Below are positions 41,502 to 50,782 of a DNA stretch of 64,000 nt, piece after piece. Under the pieces are notes generated by a model, which was not told the DNA's origin, did no database searches, and was given only the letters and a program-made list of their open reading frames with translations. Source of the stretch: Microbacterium profundi (GTDB lineage: Bacteria > Actinomycetota > Actinomycetes > Actinomycetales > Microbacteriaceae); assembly GCF_000763375.1 (NCBI RefSeq), contig NZ_JPSY01000001.1:1364001-1428000 (forward strand), read 5' to 3'. The position numbers and the translations under genes are program-made. The first letter of the stretch is position 1. Each line of letters starts with the position of its first letter.

Positions 41502-42461
41502 ATGGTGCCACGCAGCATGAGCACGGGCAATGGCGCGATCGTCGCCCGCTTGGCCGAGCGTCGCGACGCCATGCCCTCCGCGCTGTCGAAGATCGCCGAT
41601 CTGGTGATCTCCAACCCGACCACCCCGGCCGAACTGACGATCACCGAGCTGGCCGAGCGGGCGGGAAGCTCGCCTGCGAGCGTCACGCGCTTCTGCCGAT
41701 CCCTCGGCTTCGCGGGGTACACGCAGTTCCGCGTCGCGATCGCGACCGAGCTCGGACACGCGTCCGCCGAGCATGCCTGGATCACCGACATCGGCGCCGA
41801 GTTCGAGCCGACGGATTCACCGGAGAAGATTCTGCGCACGCTCCTCAACGTGCACGTGAGCGGCCTCGAGACGACGCGGGAGGGCATCGATCTGGATGCC
41901 GTCGGCCGGGCCGCGCGCGCGATCACCGCGAGCCGGCACGTCGACATCTACGGCCTGGGCGGCAGTGCGGGGATCGCCCAGGAGTTCCAGCGCAGGATGC
42001 ACCGCATCGGGATCAACTCGCACGCGTGGTCGGATGTGCATGACGGCCTGGCGAGTGCCGCGCTGCAGGACGAGGGCTCCGTGGCGATCGGAGTGTCGAG
42101 CACCGGGCAGACCAACGAGACCGTGCAGATGCTCACGCAGGCCGGAGCCGTGGGAGCGCTCACCGTCGCGATCACGCACGACGTCGAGAGCTGGATCGCC
42201 GACGTGGCAGACGTGTCGATAACCACCGCAGCACCCGTCGGCTACCTGCGACCGGACGACATGTCGGTGAAGCATTCGCAGCTCTTCGTGATCGACCTGC
42301 TCTACCTACTCATCGCACAGCAGATGTTCGATCCGGCCACGCGGCGGCTTGCCGCCACCGCGACAGCAGTGTCCGCACATCGCCGACCGCGAACGCTGAA
42401 CCAGCGTTCGGGCGATGAGCCGCCGGAATCCCCGTCCGAGATCCAGGAGGCTGCGAGTTGA
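41502..42461 (+). CDS. RpiR/MurR-family regulator
   Basis: The 319-aa protein has an N-terminal RpiR HTH (about residues 18-90: MPSALSKIADLVISNP, LTITELAERAGSSPASVTRF) and a C-terminal SIS domain (about 135-280: DIYGLGGSAGIAQEFQ, IGVSSTGQTNETVQML) that senses a sugar phosphate. The start is uncertain (ATG 41502 or 41517). Its stop overlaps the TTG start of the SIS gene. It likely controls the whole uptake operon. Confidence 0.9.
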   Translation: MVPRSMSTGNGAIVARLAERRDAMPSALSKIADLVISNPTTPAELTITELAERAGSSPASVTRFCRSLGFAGYTQFRVAIATELGHASAEHAWITDIGAEFEPTDSPEKILRTLLNVHVSGLETTREGIDLDAVGRAARAITASRHVDIYGLGGSAGIAQEFQRRMHRIGINSHAWSDVHDGLASAALQDEGSVAIGVSSTGQTNETVQMLTQAGAVGALTVAITHDVESWIADVADVSITTAAPVGYLRPDDMSVKHSQLFVIDLLYLLIAQQMFDPATRRLAATATAVSAHRRPRTLNQRSGDEPPESPSEIQEAAS

Positions 42462-43210
42462 CCGCGACACCGTCCGATCTGTTCCGTGAGGCGAACGATC
42501 GCCTCACCCGCCTCACTGCGGATGCCGAAGCCGGCGCCCTCGATCCCGCGGTCGAGTTGATGGTCGCGGCGCTGGATGCCGGCGGAGTGATCCACGCCTT
42601 CGGCACCGGTCACTCCGAGGCGTTCGCGATGGAGATCTCCGGCAGGGCGGGCGGGCTCATCCCGACCAACAAGTTCGCGCTGCGCGACCTCGTGATGCAT
42701 GGCGATCGCGAAGTGGACGTTCTGACCAGCGCACTGGAGCGCGAACCCTGGCTGGTCGACGAGCTGATGGCGACGGTCCCGGTGGGCGAGGGCGACGTCT
42801 TCATGATCGCCTCGAACTCCGGTGTGAACGGATCGATCGTCGGGGCAGCGCTGTGGGCGAAGGAGCGCGGACACAGCGTGATCGCGGTCACGAGCATGGA
42901 GCACACCATGCGCGTCGAACCGAAGCATCCGTCCGGCAAGCGCCTCGCCGACGTCGCCGACGTCGTGATCGACAACCTCGCCCCCTACGGCGACACGACC
43001 CTCGAAGTCACGGGCGGTATCGGCGCCGGAGCCATCTCATCGATCACCGCCGCGTTCATCGCCCAGCTGCTCACGCTCGGCGTCGCACGCACCATCGCCG
43101 ACCGCGGCGAGACTCCCCCGATGTACATCTCCGCCAACATCCCCGGCGGCGATGAGCACAACTCCGTCCTGGAAGACCGCTATCGCGGTCGCATGCGCCG
43201 GGGCGCCTGA
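42458..43210 (+). CDS. SIS-domain protein (UPF0309-like)
   Basis: The 250-aa protein has an SIS fold with VIHAFGTGHSEAFAMEISGRAGG (in pieces VIHAFGTGHSEA and EISGRAGG) and SNSGVNGSIVGAAL, similar to MurQ and UPF0309 proteins that act on phosphorylated amino sugars. It starts with a rare TTG at 42458, supported by AGGAGG seven bases upstream and by the overlap with the regulator stop. Its substrate is unknown; position suggests an amino-sugar phosphate. Confidence 0.85.
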   Translation: MTATPSDLFREANDRLTRLTADAEAGALDPAVELMVAALDAGGVIHAFGTGHSEAFAMEISGRAGGLIPTNKFALRDLVMHGDREVDVLTSALEREPWLVDELMATVPVGEGDVFMIASNSGVNGSIVGAALWAKERGHSVIAVTSMEHTMRVEPKHPSGKRLADVADVVIDNLAPYGDTTLEVTGGIGAGAISSITAAFIAQLLTLGVARTIADRGETPPMYISANIPGGDEHNSVLEDRYRGRMRRGA

Positions 43211-43246
43211 ACCCGAACACTGATCACCACAATGAAAGGTACGAAG

Positions 43247-44665
43247 ATGGAACTCACACAAACCTCCATCAGCCGTCGCAACCTGTTGCGCGGCGCTGCA
43301 GCGACGGCGCTGCTGCTGCCATTTGGCATGTCCCTCGCATCCTGCGCAGCACCGGGTGGCGGCGGAGGCGGAGGCGGCGCCAAGGGCGAGGTCACCGCGG
43401 ACAACCCGTTCGGCGTCGCAGCCAACACCGAGGTCGACGCGGTCATCTTCGACGGCGGCTACGGCGTCGACTACGTCGAGAACGCGGCCAAGATCATGGC
43501 CGGCAACAAGGGCCTGGACGGCGTCACCGCCAAGGTCTCCGCCTCCACCAAGATCGCACAGGAGCTGCAGCCGCGGTTCGTGGGCGGCAACCCGCCGGAT
43601 CTCGTCGACAACTCCGGCGCGAACTCGATCGGCTGGAACACCATCCTCGACCAGCTCGAGGACCTCAGCGACGTGCTCGAGGCCGAGAACCTCGAGGGCA
43701 CGAAGATCGCCGACACCCTGTTCGACGGCGTGAAGGCCCCAGGCACCTTCGGCGACAAGTTCGCGGCGATCAACTACGTGTTCACCACGTACGGCATCTG
43801 GTATTCGGGAAGCCTGTTCGAGGAGAACGGCTGGGAGCCGCCGACGACCTGGCAGGATCTGAAGGCCCTCGGCGAGGCGGCGAAGGCACAGGGCAAGTAC
43901 CTGTTCCTCTGGGGCAAGGAAGCGGCGACCTACTACCAGACCTTCGTCGTCGACTCTGCCATCATCCAGTCCGGCGACGATGTGCGCCTGCCGCTGGAGA
44001 ACCTCGAAGAAGGATGCTGGTCGCATCCGACTCTGCAGTCCATCCTCACCGTCCTGTACGAGCTGATCCAGGCCGGTTACGTCAAGCCCGGTGGCGGTGG
44101 CACGCAGTTCACCGAGGCTCAGGCGCAGTGGAGCCTCGACCAGGAGGCGCTGTTGTACCCGTCCGGGTCGTGGATCGAGAACGAGATGAAGAAGACCACG
44201 GCCGAGAACTTCCAGATGAAGGGCGTGCGTGAGATGCCCCTGGACGACAAGGCGACCACGCCTGCCGGCTTCATGCGGGCCGAGGCCGGTGAACCCTTCA
44301 TCGTGCCGTCCAAGGCGAAGAACCCCGCCGGGGGCAAGGAGCTGCTGCGCACGATGCTCTCGAAGGAGGCGGCGTCGGCCTTCTCGAAGGAGAAGCTCGC
44401 CCCGACCGTCGTCAAGGACATCGTGCCCGAGGACGGCTTCGGCTCGACGGCGCTCGTGTCGCAGGGGGAGATGATCGCGTCGGCCGGGTCGGGCATGTTC
44501 ACGATCCAGTCATTCAACCTGTACGGCATGAACTCCGACCAGCTGCCGATCTGGAACTCGTTCCTCGACGGCAAGATGACGGTCGCAGACATCACGAAGC
44601 AGTTGCAGGACCTGACCGACAAGATTCGCAACGACAGTTCCATCGAGAAGATCGAGATCAAGTGA
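43247..44665 (+). CDS. Carbohydrate ABC transporter binding lipoprotein (NgcE-like)
   Basis: The 472-aa protein starts at ATG 43247 (GAAAGG upstream). It has a twin-arginine-like signal (SRRNLLRGAA) ending in lipobox LASC, a Gly-rich linker and a family 1 solute-binding domain. The match is to NgcE, the N-acetylglucosamine/diacetylchitobiose-binding protein of actinobacteria (regions such as YVFTTYGIWYSGSLFEENGW and GSWIENEMKKTTAENF). It is followed directly by two permease genes. Confidence 0.88.
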   Translation: MELTQTSISRRNLLRGAAATALLLPFGMSLASCAAPGGGGGGGGAKGEVTADNPFGVAANTEVDAVIFDGGYGVDYVENAAKIMAGNKGLDGVTAKVSASTKIAQELQPRFVGGNPPDLVDNSGANSIGWNTILDQLEDLSDVLEAENLEGTKIADTLFDGVKAPGTFGDKFAAINYVFTTYGIWYSGSLFEENGWEPPTTWQDLKALGEAAKAQGKYLFLWGKEAATYYQTFVVDSAIIQSGDDVRLPLENLEEGCWSHPTLQSILTVLYELIQAGYVKPGGGGTQFTEAQAQWSLDQEALLYPSGSWIENEMKKTTAENFQMKGVREMPLDDKATTPAGFMRAEAGEPFIVPSKAKNPAGGKELLRTMLSKEAASAFSKEKLAPTVVKDIVPEDGFGSTALVSQGEMIASAGSGMFTIQSFNLYGMNSDQLPIWNSFLDGKMTVADITKQLQDLTDKIRNDSSIEKIEIK

Positions 44666-45687
44666 CCCTCAACGCTCCTGGCCTCGACGCGGCGCTGGAC
44701 ACCAGCGCCGTCGTCACCGCCCGCACGGGACGCCGCAAGGCGCCCCGTGCGGGGCTGCGCCGCAGGATGACGTTCGACTATGTGTCGTTCCTGCTGGTGT
44801 TCCTCGGGCTTCCGGTCGCGATCTTCCTGATCTTCGTCATCTCGCCGTTCATCCAGGCCGTCTACTACGCGATGACGAACTGGACCGGCTTCTCGCCGAA
44901 CATGGACTTCGTCGGCGTCGACAACTTCGTGAAGCTGTTCCAGGACCCGACTTTTCTTCAGGCCATGGGCAACAACGTCTTGCTCGCGATCGTCGTCCCG
45001 CTGATCACGATCGTGATCGCCCTGATCTTCGCGAGCATGATCACCGTCGGCGGCCCGAGCCACGGTCAAGTACGCGGCCTGACGGGCTCGAGCTTCTATC
45101 GCGTGGTGTCTTTCTTCCCGTATGTCATCCCCGCGATCGTGATCGCGATCCTGTGGAACATGATCTACACGCCCAGCGGCCTGCTGAACGGTCTTCTCGG
45201 GGTGATCGGGGTCGACACGAACGGCTTCGCGTGGCTGGGCGACGCGCGCACCGCCATGGGCGCAACGATCTTCGTCATCGTCTGGAGCATGGTCGGCTTC
45301 TACATGGTGCTGTTCATCGCCGCGATCAAGGGGGTTCCATCTGAGACCCTCGAAGCCGCGCGCATCGACGGGGCCGGCCGGTTCCGCACTGTCACCTCGA
45401 TAATTCTCCCGCAGATCCGCGACAACGTGCAGACTGCCTACATCTATCTCGGCATCCTGGCATTGGATGCTTTCGTCTACATGGTGGGCCTCAATTCCAC
45501 CGGTGGTCCAGGCAACAGCACCCTGGTGATGAGCCAGTACCTGTTCCGCACCGCGTTCGAGAAGGGCCAGTTCGGCCTGGCGAGTGCGATGGGTGTGGTC
45601 CTCGCTGTGATCACGCTGCTGTTCGCCGCGATCGTGATCGGCGTGTTCCGCCTCATCGGCGGCAAGGATGAAGGAGGGCGCTCATGA
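44662..45687 (+). CDS. Sugar ABC permease (NgcF-like)
   Basis: The 341-aa protein has six helices and the binding-protein-dependent permease EAA loop (ETLEAARIDGAGRFRTVTSI). GTG start overlaps the stop of the binding protein gene (GTGA). No ATPase is encoded here, as in NgcEFG-type systems that share the MsiK ATPase encoded elsewhere. Confidence 0.9.
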   Translation: MTLNAPGLDAALDTSAVVTARTGRRKAPRAGLRRRMTFDYVSFLLVFLGLPVAIFLIFVISPFIQAVYYAMTNWTGFSPNMDFVGVDNFVKLFQDPTFLQAMGNNVLLAIVVPLITIVIALIFASMITVGGPSHGQVRGLTGSSFYRVVSFFPYVIPAIVIAILWNMIYTPSGLLNGLLGVIGVDTNGFAWLGDARTAMGATIFVIVWSMVGFYMVLFIAAIKGVPSETLEAARIDGAGRFRTVTSIILPQIRDNVQTAYIYLGILALDAFVYMVGLNSTGGPGNSTLVMSQYLFRTAFEKGQFGLASAMGVVLAVITLLFAAIVIGVFRLIGGKDEGGRS

Positions 45688-46592
45688 GTCTCGACACGCG
45701 CGCAGCGGTCACGATCGACCCGAAGTCGGGGACTCGGCCGACCGCCTTGAGGACGAAATCCACCAAGGGCGACAAGGCCGTCGGCGGAGCATCCCACGTG
45801 GTTCTGATCATCTGGTCGCTCGTCGTGATCATGCCGATGCTGTGGACCCTCATCGGCTCCTTCAAGACCACGAAGGAGATCTTCGCATCGCCGTTCGGCC
45901 TGCCTGCGAACTGGAGCTTCGACAACTACATCAACGCCTGGGTGGGCAACAACTTCGGCGGCATGTTCATCAACACGGTCATCGTCGTGGGTGTCTCGCT
46001 CGTGCTCGTGATGGTGCTCGGCGCCATGTGCGCGTACGTGCTGGCACGGTTCTCGGTGCCGGGCAGCCGGGTGATCTACTACCTGATGCTCGCCGGACTC
46101 ACCTTCCCGGTCTTCCTCGCGATCGTCCCGCTGTTCTTCATCCTGCAGGGCATGGGGCTGCTGAACACGCTGCCCGGCCTCATCATCACGTACGTCGCGT
46201 TCGCACTGCCGTTCACGGTGTTCTTCCTGTTCTCGTTCTTCAAGTCGCTGCCCTATGAGATCCAGGAGGCCGCATACGTCGACGGTGCGAGCGAATGGCG
46301 CACCTTCTTCCAGGTGATGCTGCCGATGGCCAAGCCCGGGATGGCTGCCGTGGCGATCATGAACTTCCTCGGCCTGTGGAACCAGTTCCTGTTGCCGATC
46401 TCGTTGAACACCGACAGGAGCAAGTACGTGCTCTCACAGGGCATGGCGTCCTACGCCTCGTCCGCGGGGTACGCGCTCGACTTCGGTGAGATGTTCGCCG
46501 CCGTGATCATCACGATCGTCCCGGTGCTGATCGTGTACATCTTCTTCCAGCGCCAGCTGCAGGGTTCGGTGTCGCAGGGGACTTCGAAGTAG
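45684..46592 (+). CDS. Sugar ABC permease (NgcG-like)
   Basis: The 302-aa second permease has six helices and the EAA loop EIQEAAYVDGASEWRTFFQV. Its ATG overlaps the stop of the first permease. It is the last gene of the RpiR-SIS-NgcEFG operon; a convergent oxidoreductase gene lies 20 bp further on. Confidence 0.9.
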   Translation: MSLDTRAAVTIDPKSGTRPTALRTKSTKGDKAVGGASHVVLIIWSLVVIMPMLWTLIGSFKTTKEIFASPFGLPANWSFDNYINAWVGNNFGGMFINTVIVVGVSLVLVMVLGAMCAYVLARFSVPGSRVIYYLMLAGLTFPVFLAIVPLFFILQGMGLLNTLPGLIITYVAFALPFTVFFLFSFFKSLPYEIQEAAYVDGASEWRTFFQVMLPMAKPGMAAVAIMNFLGLWNQFLLPISLNTDRSKYVLSQGMASYASSAGYALDFGEMFAAVIITIVPVLIVYIFFQRQLQGSVSQGTSK

Positions 46593-46612
46593 CGCGCCTC
46601 CCACGGACGGAC

Positions 46613-47680
46613 TCAACCCAGATGGATGCACTCGCGCGCGTCGAGGGACCGCGCGACGGCATCCATCACGAGCTGTGCCTGATAGCCGTCGTCGATGCTC
46701 GGCAGCCCGTCTACGTGCTCACCGCGCGCGACGCGGACGAAGTCCCCGATCTGCGCGCCGGCGCCGTCCTGGAATGACCGCACCGGCACAGGCCGTCGTT
46801 CGATTCCGGATGCTGTGCCGATCACGACATCCGGCTCATTGGAGTCGACCCTGATCCATCCCGCGTCCCCGAGGACCTCGATCGTGATCCCGCCCGGCAC
46901 CCCGGCATCCGGGGCGACGCGACTGATCGTCAGCGACGCGGTCGCGCCCGACTGCGCCGCCAGCTGGACGTCCGCGTCGTCGTGATTGGTGACCTGGCGA
47001 TCCCGACCCGACCCGGGATCCGGCCGCTCGCCGATCGTCGTGCGTGCGAACGCCGACACCTCGGTCACATCGCCGACCATCCACCGCACGAGGTCGATGG
47101 CGTGCGGGCCGAGGTCGGAGATGACGCCGAGCGGTTCGTCGGCCGCGTCGAAATGCCAGTCCCACCCGCGTGCGGGCGTGGCCGCCGAAGACTGCAGGTA
47201 GCGGATGCGCACGTGCCGAACCGCGCCGACGGCCTGCGTCACGACGGCCTCGCGCAGCTGCTGGAACAGCGGCTGCCATCGCAATGTGAACCCGGTGAGC
47301 GCCGGCCTGTCGACGAGCAGATCCCTGATCCGGCGCGCGCTGTCCGCCTCCAGGGCGAGGGGTTTCTCGCAGAGAACGGCGGCGCGGAAACCCGACACGG
47401 CGCGGACTGCGGACTCGTGGTGGGGCGGAGGGTTCGCGATGATCACGCCGTCGAGATCCTCGACAGTCAGCATCCGATCGATCGAGTCGTAGGAACGCTC
47501 GATGCCGTGAGCGTCGGCGAACTCGGCTGCCCGCGCAGAATCGCGACCGCACACGGCGACGACATCCACACCATCCAACTGGCGCGCGCCGGGGATGAGG
47601 TACGTGGAAGGCCACATCCCATGACCGATGATCCCGAGCCGGAACCGCGCATCCCTGTCATCGATCGCCGGCCGAGTCAT
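46613..47680 (-). CDS. Gfo/Idh/MocA-family oxidoreductase
   Basis: The 355-aa protein has a Rossmann N-terminus (FRLGIIGHGMWPSTYLIPGA), the CEKPLAL motif near 106 and a C-terminal domain containing a GVISDLGPHAIDLVRWMVGD segment. Such enzymes oxidise sugars or cyclitols using NAD(P). The gene faces the NgcEFG operon, so co-regulation is not evident. Confidence 0.9.
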   Translation of the reverse strand: MTRPAIDDRDARFRLGIIGHGMWPSTYLIPGARQLDGVDVVAVCGRDSARAAEFADAHGIERSYDSIDRMLTVEDLDGVIIANPPPHHESAVRAVSGFRAAVLCEKPLALEADSARRIRDLLVDRPALTGFTLRWQPLFQQLREAVVTQAVGAVRHVRIRYLQSSAATPARGWDWHFDAADEPLGVISDLGPHAIDLVRWMVGDVTEVSAFARTTIGERPDPGSGRDRQVTNHDDADVQLAAQSGATASLTISRVAPDAGVPGGITIEVLGDAGWIRVDSNEPDVVIGTASGIERRPVPVRSFQDGAGAQIGDFVRVARGEHVDGLPSIDDGYQAQLVMDAVARSLDARECIHLG

Positions 47681-47684
47681 CCGG

Positions 47685-47984
47685 TCAGCGCCCTTCTTTG
47701 GCCTCGGTGTGGTGGCGGATGACCTCCGCGACGACGAAGTTGAACCACTTCTCGGCGAACTCGGGGTCGAGATGCGCCTCCTCCGCGACGGCGCGCAGAC
47801 GTGCGACCTGCTGCTCCTCGCGCTTCGGATCGGATGCGGGCATCTCGTGCTCTGCCTTGAGGACGCCGACCTGCTGGGTCGCGCGGAACCGCTCGGCGAG
47901 CATGTAGATGAGCGCGGCGTCGATGTTGTCGATACTGCCGCGCAGTCGCAGCAGCTCGGCGCGGGCGTCTTCTGCGTCGGTCAT
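47685..47984 (-). CDS. Chorismate mutase (AroQ class)
   Basis: The 99-aa protein matches the AroQ-type helical chorismate mutase: ELLRLRGSIDNIDAALIYMLAERF, then a QVGVLKAE segment and EFAEKWFNFVVAEVIRHH. The catalytic Arg, Lys and Glu positions look conserved. GGAGGAG precedes ATG 47984. It converts chorismate to prephenate for Phe/Tyr synthesis. Confidence 0.9.
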   Translation of the reverse strand: MTDAEDARAELLRLRGSIDNIDAALIYMLAERFRATQQVGVLKAEHEMPASDPKREEQQVARLRAVAEEAHLDPEFAEKWFNFVVAEVIRHHTEAKEGR

Positions 47985-48075
47985 GTGTCTCCTCCAGGTC
48001 GCAGGTACGACGATATCGCGAAGGGCCCAGGGAGCGGCTCCCGATGGGCGGGTTTCCACGCTCTAGAGTGAGCGC

Positions 48076-49311
48076 ATGAGTATCGATGAGCCTGCGGCAT
48101 CCGACGATTCCTCCGCCGCCGAGGCGCCGGTCACCCGCCGGGCCGAAGCAGCGACCAAGACGAAGCCGAAGAAGCAGAAGGCCATCAAGGCGGAGCCACC
48201 TGCAGAACCGGAGATCAAGACCAAGCCAGTCGTCGAACCGGTCGCGTCGAATCGCTCGTTCTGGACCCGCATCGAGCGGCCGTTCGTGTTCGGCTTCCTC
48301 GTCACCCTCGGCGGGCTGGCCGCGATCCTGCTCGGGCTCGCGCTGTCGAACCTCTCGACGGTCATCATCTACATCGCGCTCGCGTTGTTCGCGGCCCTCG
48401 GCCTCGACCCTGCCGTGCGCTTCCTGGAGCGCCGCGGTCTGAGTCGCGGATGGGGCGTGCTGATCGTCCTGTTCACACTCATCGTCGCGCTGGGCCTGAT
48501 CATCTGGTCGATCGTCCCCGTCGTCGTGACGCAGATCACATCCTTCGTGAAGGACGTCCCAGGGATGATCGCGGACTTCCAGGGCAGCGATCTCTACGCG
48601 ACCCTGGAGGATCAGTTCGGCGACCAGTTCGAGTCGATGGTGGGCGATGTCCAGGCGTTCCTGACGAACCCTGGCAACATCGCCGCGATCGGCGGAGGCG
48701 CGCTGCAGGTCGGAGCATCCATCGCCAACGGCATCTCCGGCGCGGTCATCGTGCTGGTGCTCATCATCTACTTCGTGGCGACGCTGCCCGGGATCAAGGC
48801 CGCGATGCTGCGCCTCGTGCCGGCGCGCGACCGGGCCAACGCCGACATCATCAGCACGCAGATCACCGACTCGGTCGGCGGTTACGTCATGGGGATGGTG
48901 ACTCTGGCGTTCATCAACGCCATGGTCGTGCTCGTGCTGTACACGGCGCTCGGGCTGCCGTTCCCGCTGCTGCTGGCCGTCGTCGCGTTCCTCATCACGC
49001 TGATCCCGCTTGTCGGGTCGCTGCTGTTCTGGGTGATCGGTACCGGGATCGCCCTGTTCGGGGACAACATCGTCTTCGCGCTGATCTTCGCGGTCGTCTA
49101 CCTCGTCTACATGCAGGTGGAGTCGTACTTCCTGACACCGCGCGTGATGAACAGGGCGATCTCGATCCCCGGTTCGCTGGTCGTCATCGGCGCCCTGGTC
49201 GGGGGAACACTGCTCGGACTGCTCGGAGCGCTCGTGGCGGTGCCGGTCGCGGCATCCATTCTGATCATCATCAAGAAGATCTGGATTCCGCGCCAGGACT
49301 CCAGGATCTAG
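48076..49311 (+). CDS. AI-2E family transporter
   Basis: The 411-aa protein has a Lys/Ala/Pro-rich cytoplasmic N-terminus (residues 1-65), then seven or eight helices in the AI-2E (TqsA/YdiK) pattern, with the conserved SLLFWVIGTGIALFGDNI and YFLTPRVMNRAISIPG regions. These export small molecules; some act as Na+ antiporters. Its stop codon shares CTAG with the convergent gene stop at 49308-49311. Confidence 0.88.
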   Translation: MSIDEPAASDDSSAAEAPVTRRAEAATKTKPKKQKAIKAEPPAEPEIKTKPVVEPVASNRSFWTRIERPFVFGFLVTLGGLAAILLGLALSNLSTVIIYIALALFAALGLDPAVRFLERRGLSRGWGVLIVLFTLIVALGLIIWSIVPVVVTQITSFVKDVPGMIADFQGSDLYATLEDQFGDQFESMVGDVQAFLTNPGNIAAIGGGALQVGASIANGISGAVIVLVLIIYFVATLPGIKAAMLRLVPARDRANADIISTQITDSVGGYVMGMVTLAFINAMVVLVLYTALGLPFPLLLAVVAFLITLIPLVGSLLFWVIGTGIALFGDNIVFALIFAVVYLVYMQVESYFLTPRVMNRAISIPGSLVVIGALVGGTLLGLLGALVAVPVAASILIIIKKIWIPRQDSRI

Positions 49312-49682
49312 ACGCCCTCGATCGACTGATCGACCACCCCGACGAACCGGCTCCCGACGCCGTCGAACTCACCGCGGTGGTGACCGGATGCCGGTTTCGG
49401 GAGCTCGCCCATCGAATGGTGGCCGCACATCAGATAGGTGAACTCCGGCCACCACTTCTTGGGCCTGGTCGTCTCGGTGTATCCGCACACGTCGCACGTC
49501 AGGGTCGCCCACACCGGACGGGCGCCCTTCTTGCGGTTCGCCCGCGACTGGGTGAGCCATACGGGCGGATCCTGCTCGAGCGCGGCGAACTCCGCCTCGC
49601 TCATGCCGTCGCCGAGGCCGTGACGGTCGACCATCTCCAGAGGGATGTCGAGTCGCTGAGCGAGATCGCGCTTCGAGATCAT
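49308..49682 (-). CDS. Small CxxC protein of unknown function (possibly DUF5997-related)
   Basis: The 124-aa protein has an N-terminal helical region (SKRDLAQRLDIPLEMVDRHG), a segment FAALEQDPPVWLTQSRANRK that recalls DUF5997-like actinobacterial proteins, and a putative zinc site (CDVCGYTETT, then TYLMCGHHS). It ends on the same CTAG as the AI-2E gene. I cannot assign a function. Confidence 0.7.
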   Translation of the reverse strand: MISKRDLAQRLDIPLEMVDRHGLGDGMSEAEFAALEQDPPVWLTQSRANRKKGARPVWATLTCDVCGYTETTRPKKWWPEFTYLMCGHHSMGELPKPASGHHRGEFDGVGSRFVGVVDQSIEGV

Positions 49683-49816
49683 GCGCGTGAGTCCATGGCC
49701 ATGGGCTCCATTGTCTCAGGCGCCGCGTGCCGCGCACGCAGAAGGGCCTCCCGGTATGCACCGGAAGACCCCTCGATCCTGCGTGTGTCGATCCTGCGTG
49801 TGTCGATCCTGCGTGA

Positions 49817-50737
49817 TCAGAGCAGATCGTTGTCCGTCAGCCACTGCGTGGCGATCTCCTCGGGCGACTTCTCGTCGACCGTGCTCTGCACTCCGAGCGC
49901 GACCAGGTCGTCGGCACCGAGCGCGGCGCTGACCGCGTTGATGACGTCGGCGATCTCATCGGCCACATCGCTCGAGGCGATCGGCACGACGTTCGATGCC
50001 AGGATCAGGTTCTCCGGGTCTTCGAGCGCGACGATGTCCTCGGTCTCGAAGGCAGGGTCTGCGCTGTAGATGTCGGCGACCTGGATCTCGCCGGCGAGCA
50101 GCGATTCCAGCGTGGTGTCACCGGTCGCGGAGAACGCGAGGTCGACGCCGTACAGCTCCTTGGCGCCGGCGGGCCCGTACGGACGCTGCTCGAACTCCGG
50201 TGCGCCGCCGATCGTGGCCTTCTCGCTGAGGCTGGCCAGGTCGGCGATCGAGGTCAGCTTGTTCGCCGCGGCGAACTCCTTCGTGACGGTGTAGGTGTCC
50301 TGGTCGCTGGCCTCGGCGTAGTCGAGGGCCGTCAGTCCATCCGGCAGCGCGTCCTGGAGCGCCGTGTACACGTCCTCAGGGCTCGTGACGTCGGCCGAGT
50401 CGTCGTAGAACTCCAGCAGGTTGCCGGTGTACTCGGGGAACAGGTCGATCGCGCCGGACTCCAGATCGGGGATGTAGGCGTCGCGCTGACCGATGTTGAA
50501 CTCGCGTTCGACAGTGAAGTCGGCGTTCTCGAGCGCCTGAGCATAGATCTCGGCGATGATCTCGTTGGAATAGTAGGCCTGCGATCCGATGACGATCGTG
50601 TCGGAGCCGGCGCTCTCGCCGCCGTCTTCGGTGGGGGTGTCGAGCGGGTTGCTGCTCGCGCAGCCGGCGAGCACGAGCGAGGCTGCGAGCCCGATGCCGC
50701 CGATGAGGGCGAGGCGTGACTTTCGTGCGGTGAACAT
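49817..50737 (-). CDS. Osmoprotectant ABC transporter binding lipoprotein (OpuC/OsmU type)
   Basis: The 306-aa protein has a lipobox VLAGC, an acidic linker and a QAT-type binding domain (TIVIGSQAYYSNEIIAEIYA, LFPEYTGNLLEFY, YTVTKEFAAANKL). It is the last gene of a four-gene osmoprotectant operon. AGGAAGG lies just upstream of the ATG, and a copy of the same segment lies further upstream. Confidence 0.9.
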   Translation of the reverse strand: MFTARKSRLALIGGIGLAASLVLAGCASSNPLDTPTEDGGESAGSDTIVIGSQAYYSNEIIAEIYAQALENADFTVEREFNIGQRDAYIPDLESGAIDLFPEYTGNLLEFYDDSADVTSPEDVYTALQDALPDGLTALDYAEASDQDTYTVTKEFAAANKLTSIADLASLSEKATIGGAPEFEQRPYGPAGAKELYGVDLAFSATGDTTLESLLAGEIQVADIYSADPAFETEDIVALEDPENLILASNVVPIASSDVADEIADVINAVSAALGADDLVALGVQSTVDEKSPEEIATQWLTDNDLL

Positions 50738-50745
50738 GATGTTCC

Positions 50746-50778
50746 TTCCTGGTGGGGAGTGCTGTTCCTGGTGGGGAG
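50746..50778. repeat. Duplicated 14-bp segment carrying the ribosome binding site
   Basis: TTCCTGGTGGGGAG occurs at 50746-50759 and again at 50765-50778. On the minus strand each contributes an AGGAA-type ribosome binding site before the binding-protein start at 50737. Confidence 0.75.
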
Positions 50779-50782
50779 CTGG

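Noticed and set aside
48450..50069. Long plus-strand frame overlapping the AI-2E gene
   Set aside because: It runs in a different frame of the same strand across a strongly supported membrane protein and its convergent neighbour; Arg/Pro/His-rich shadow.
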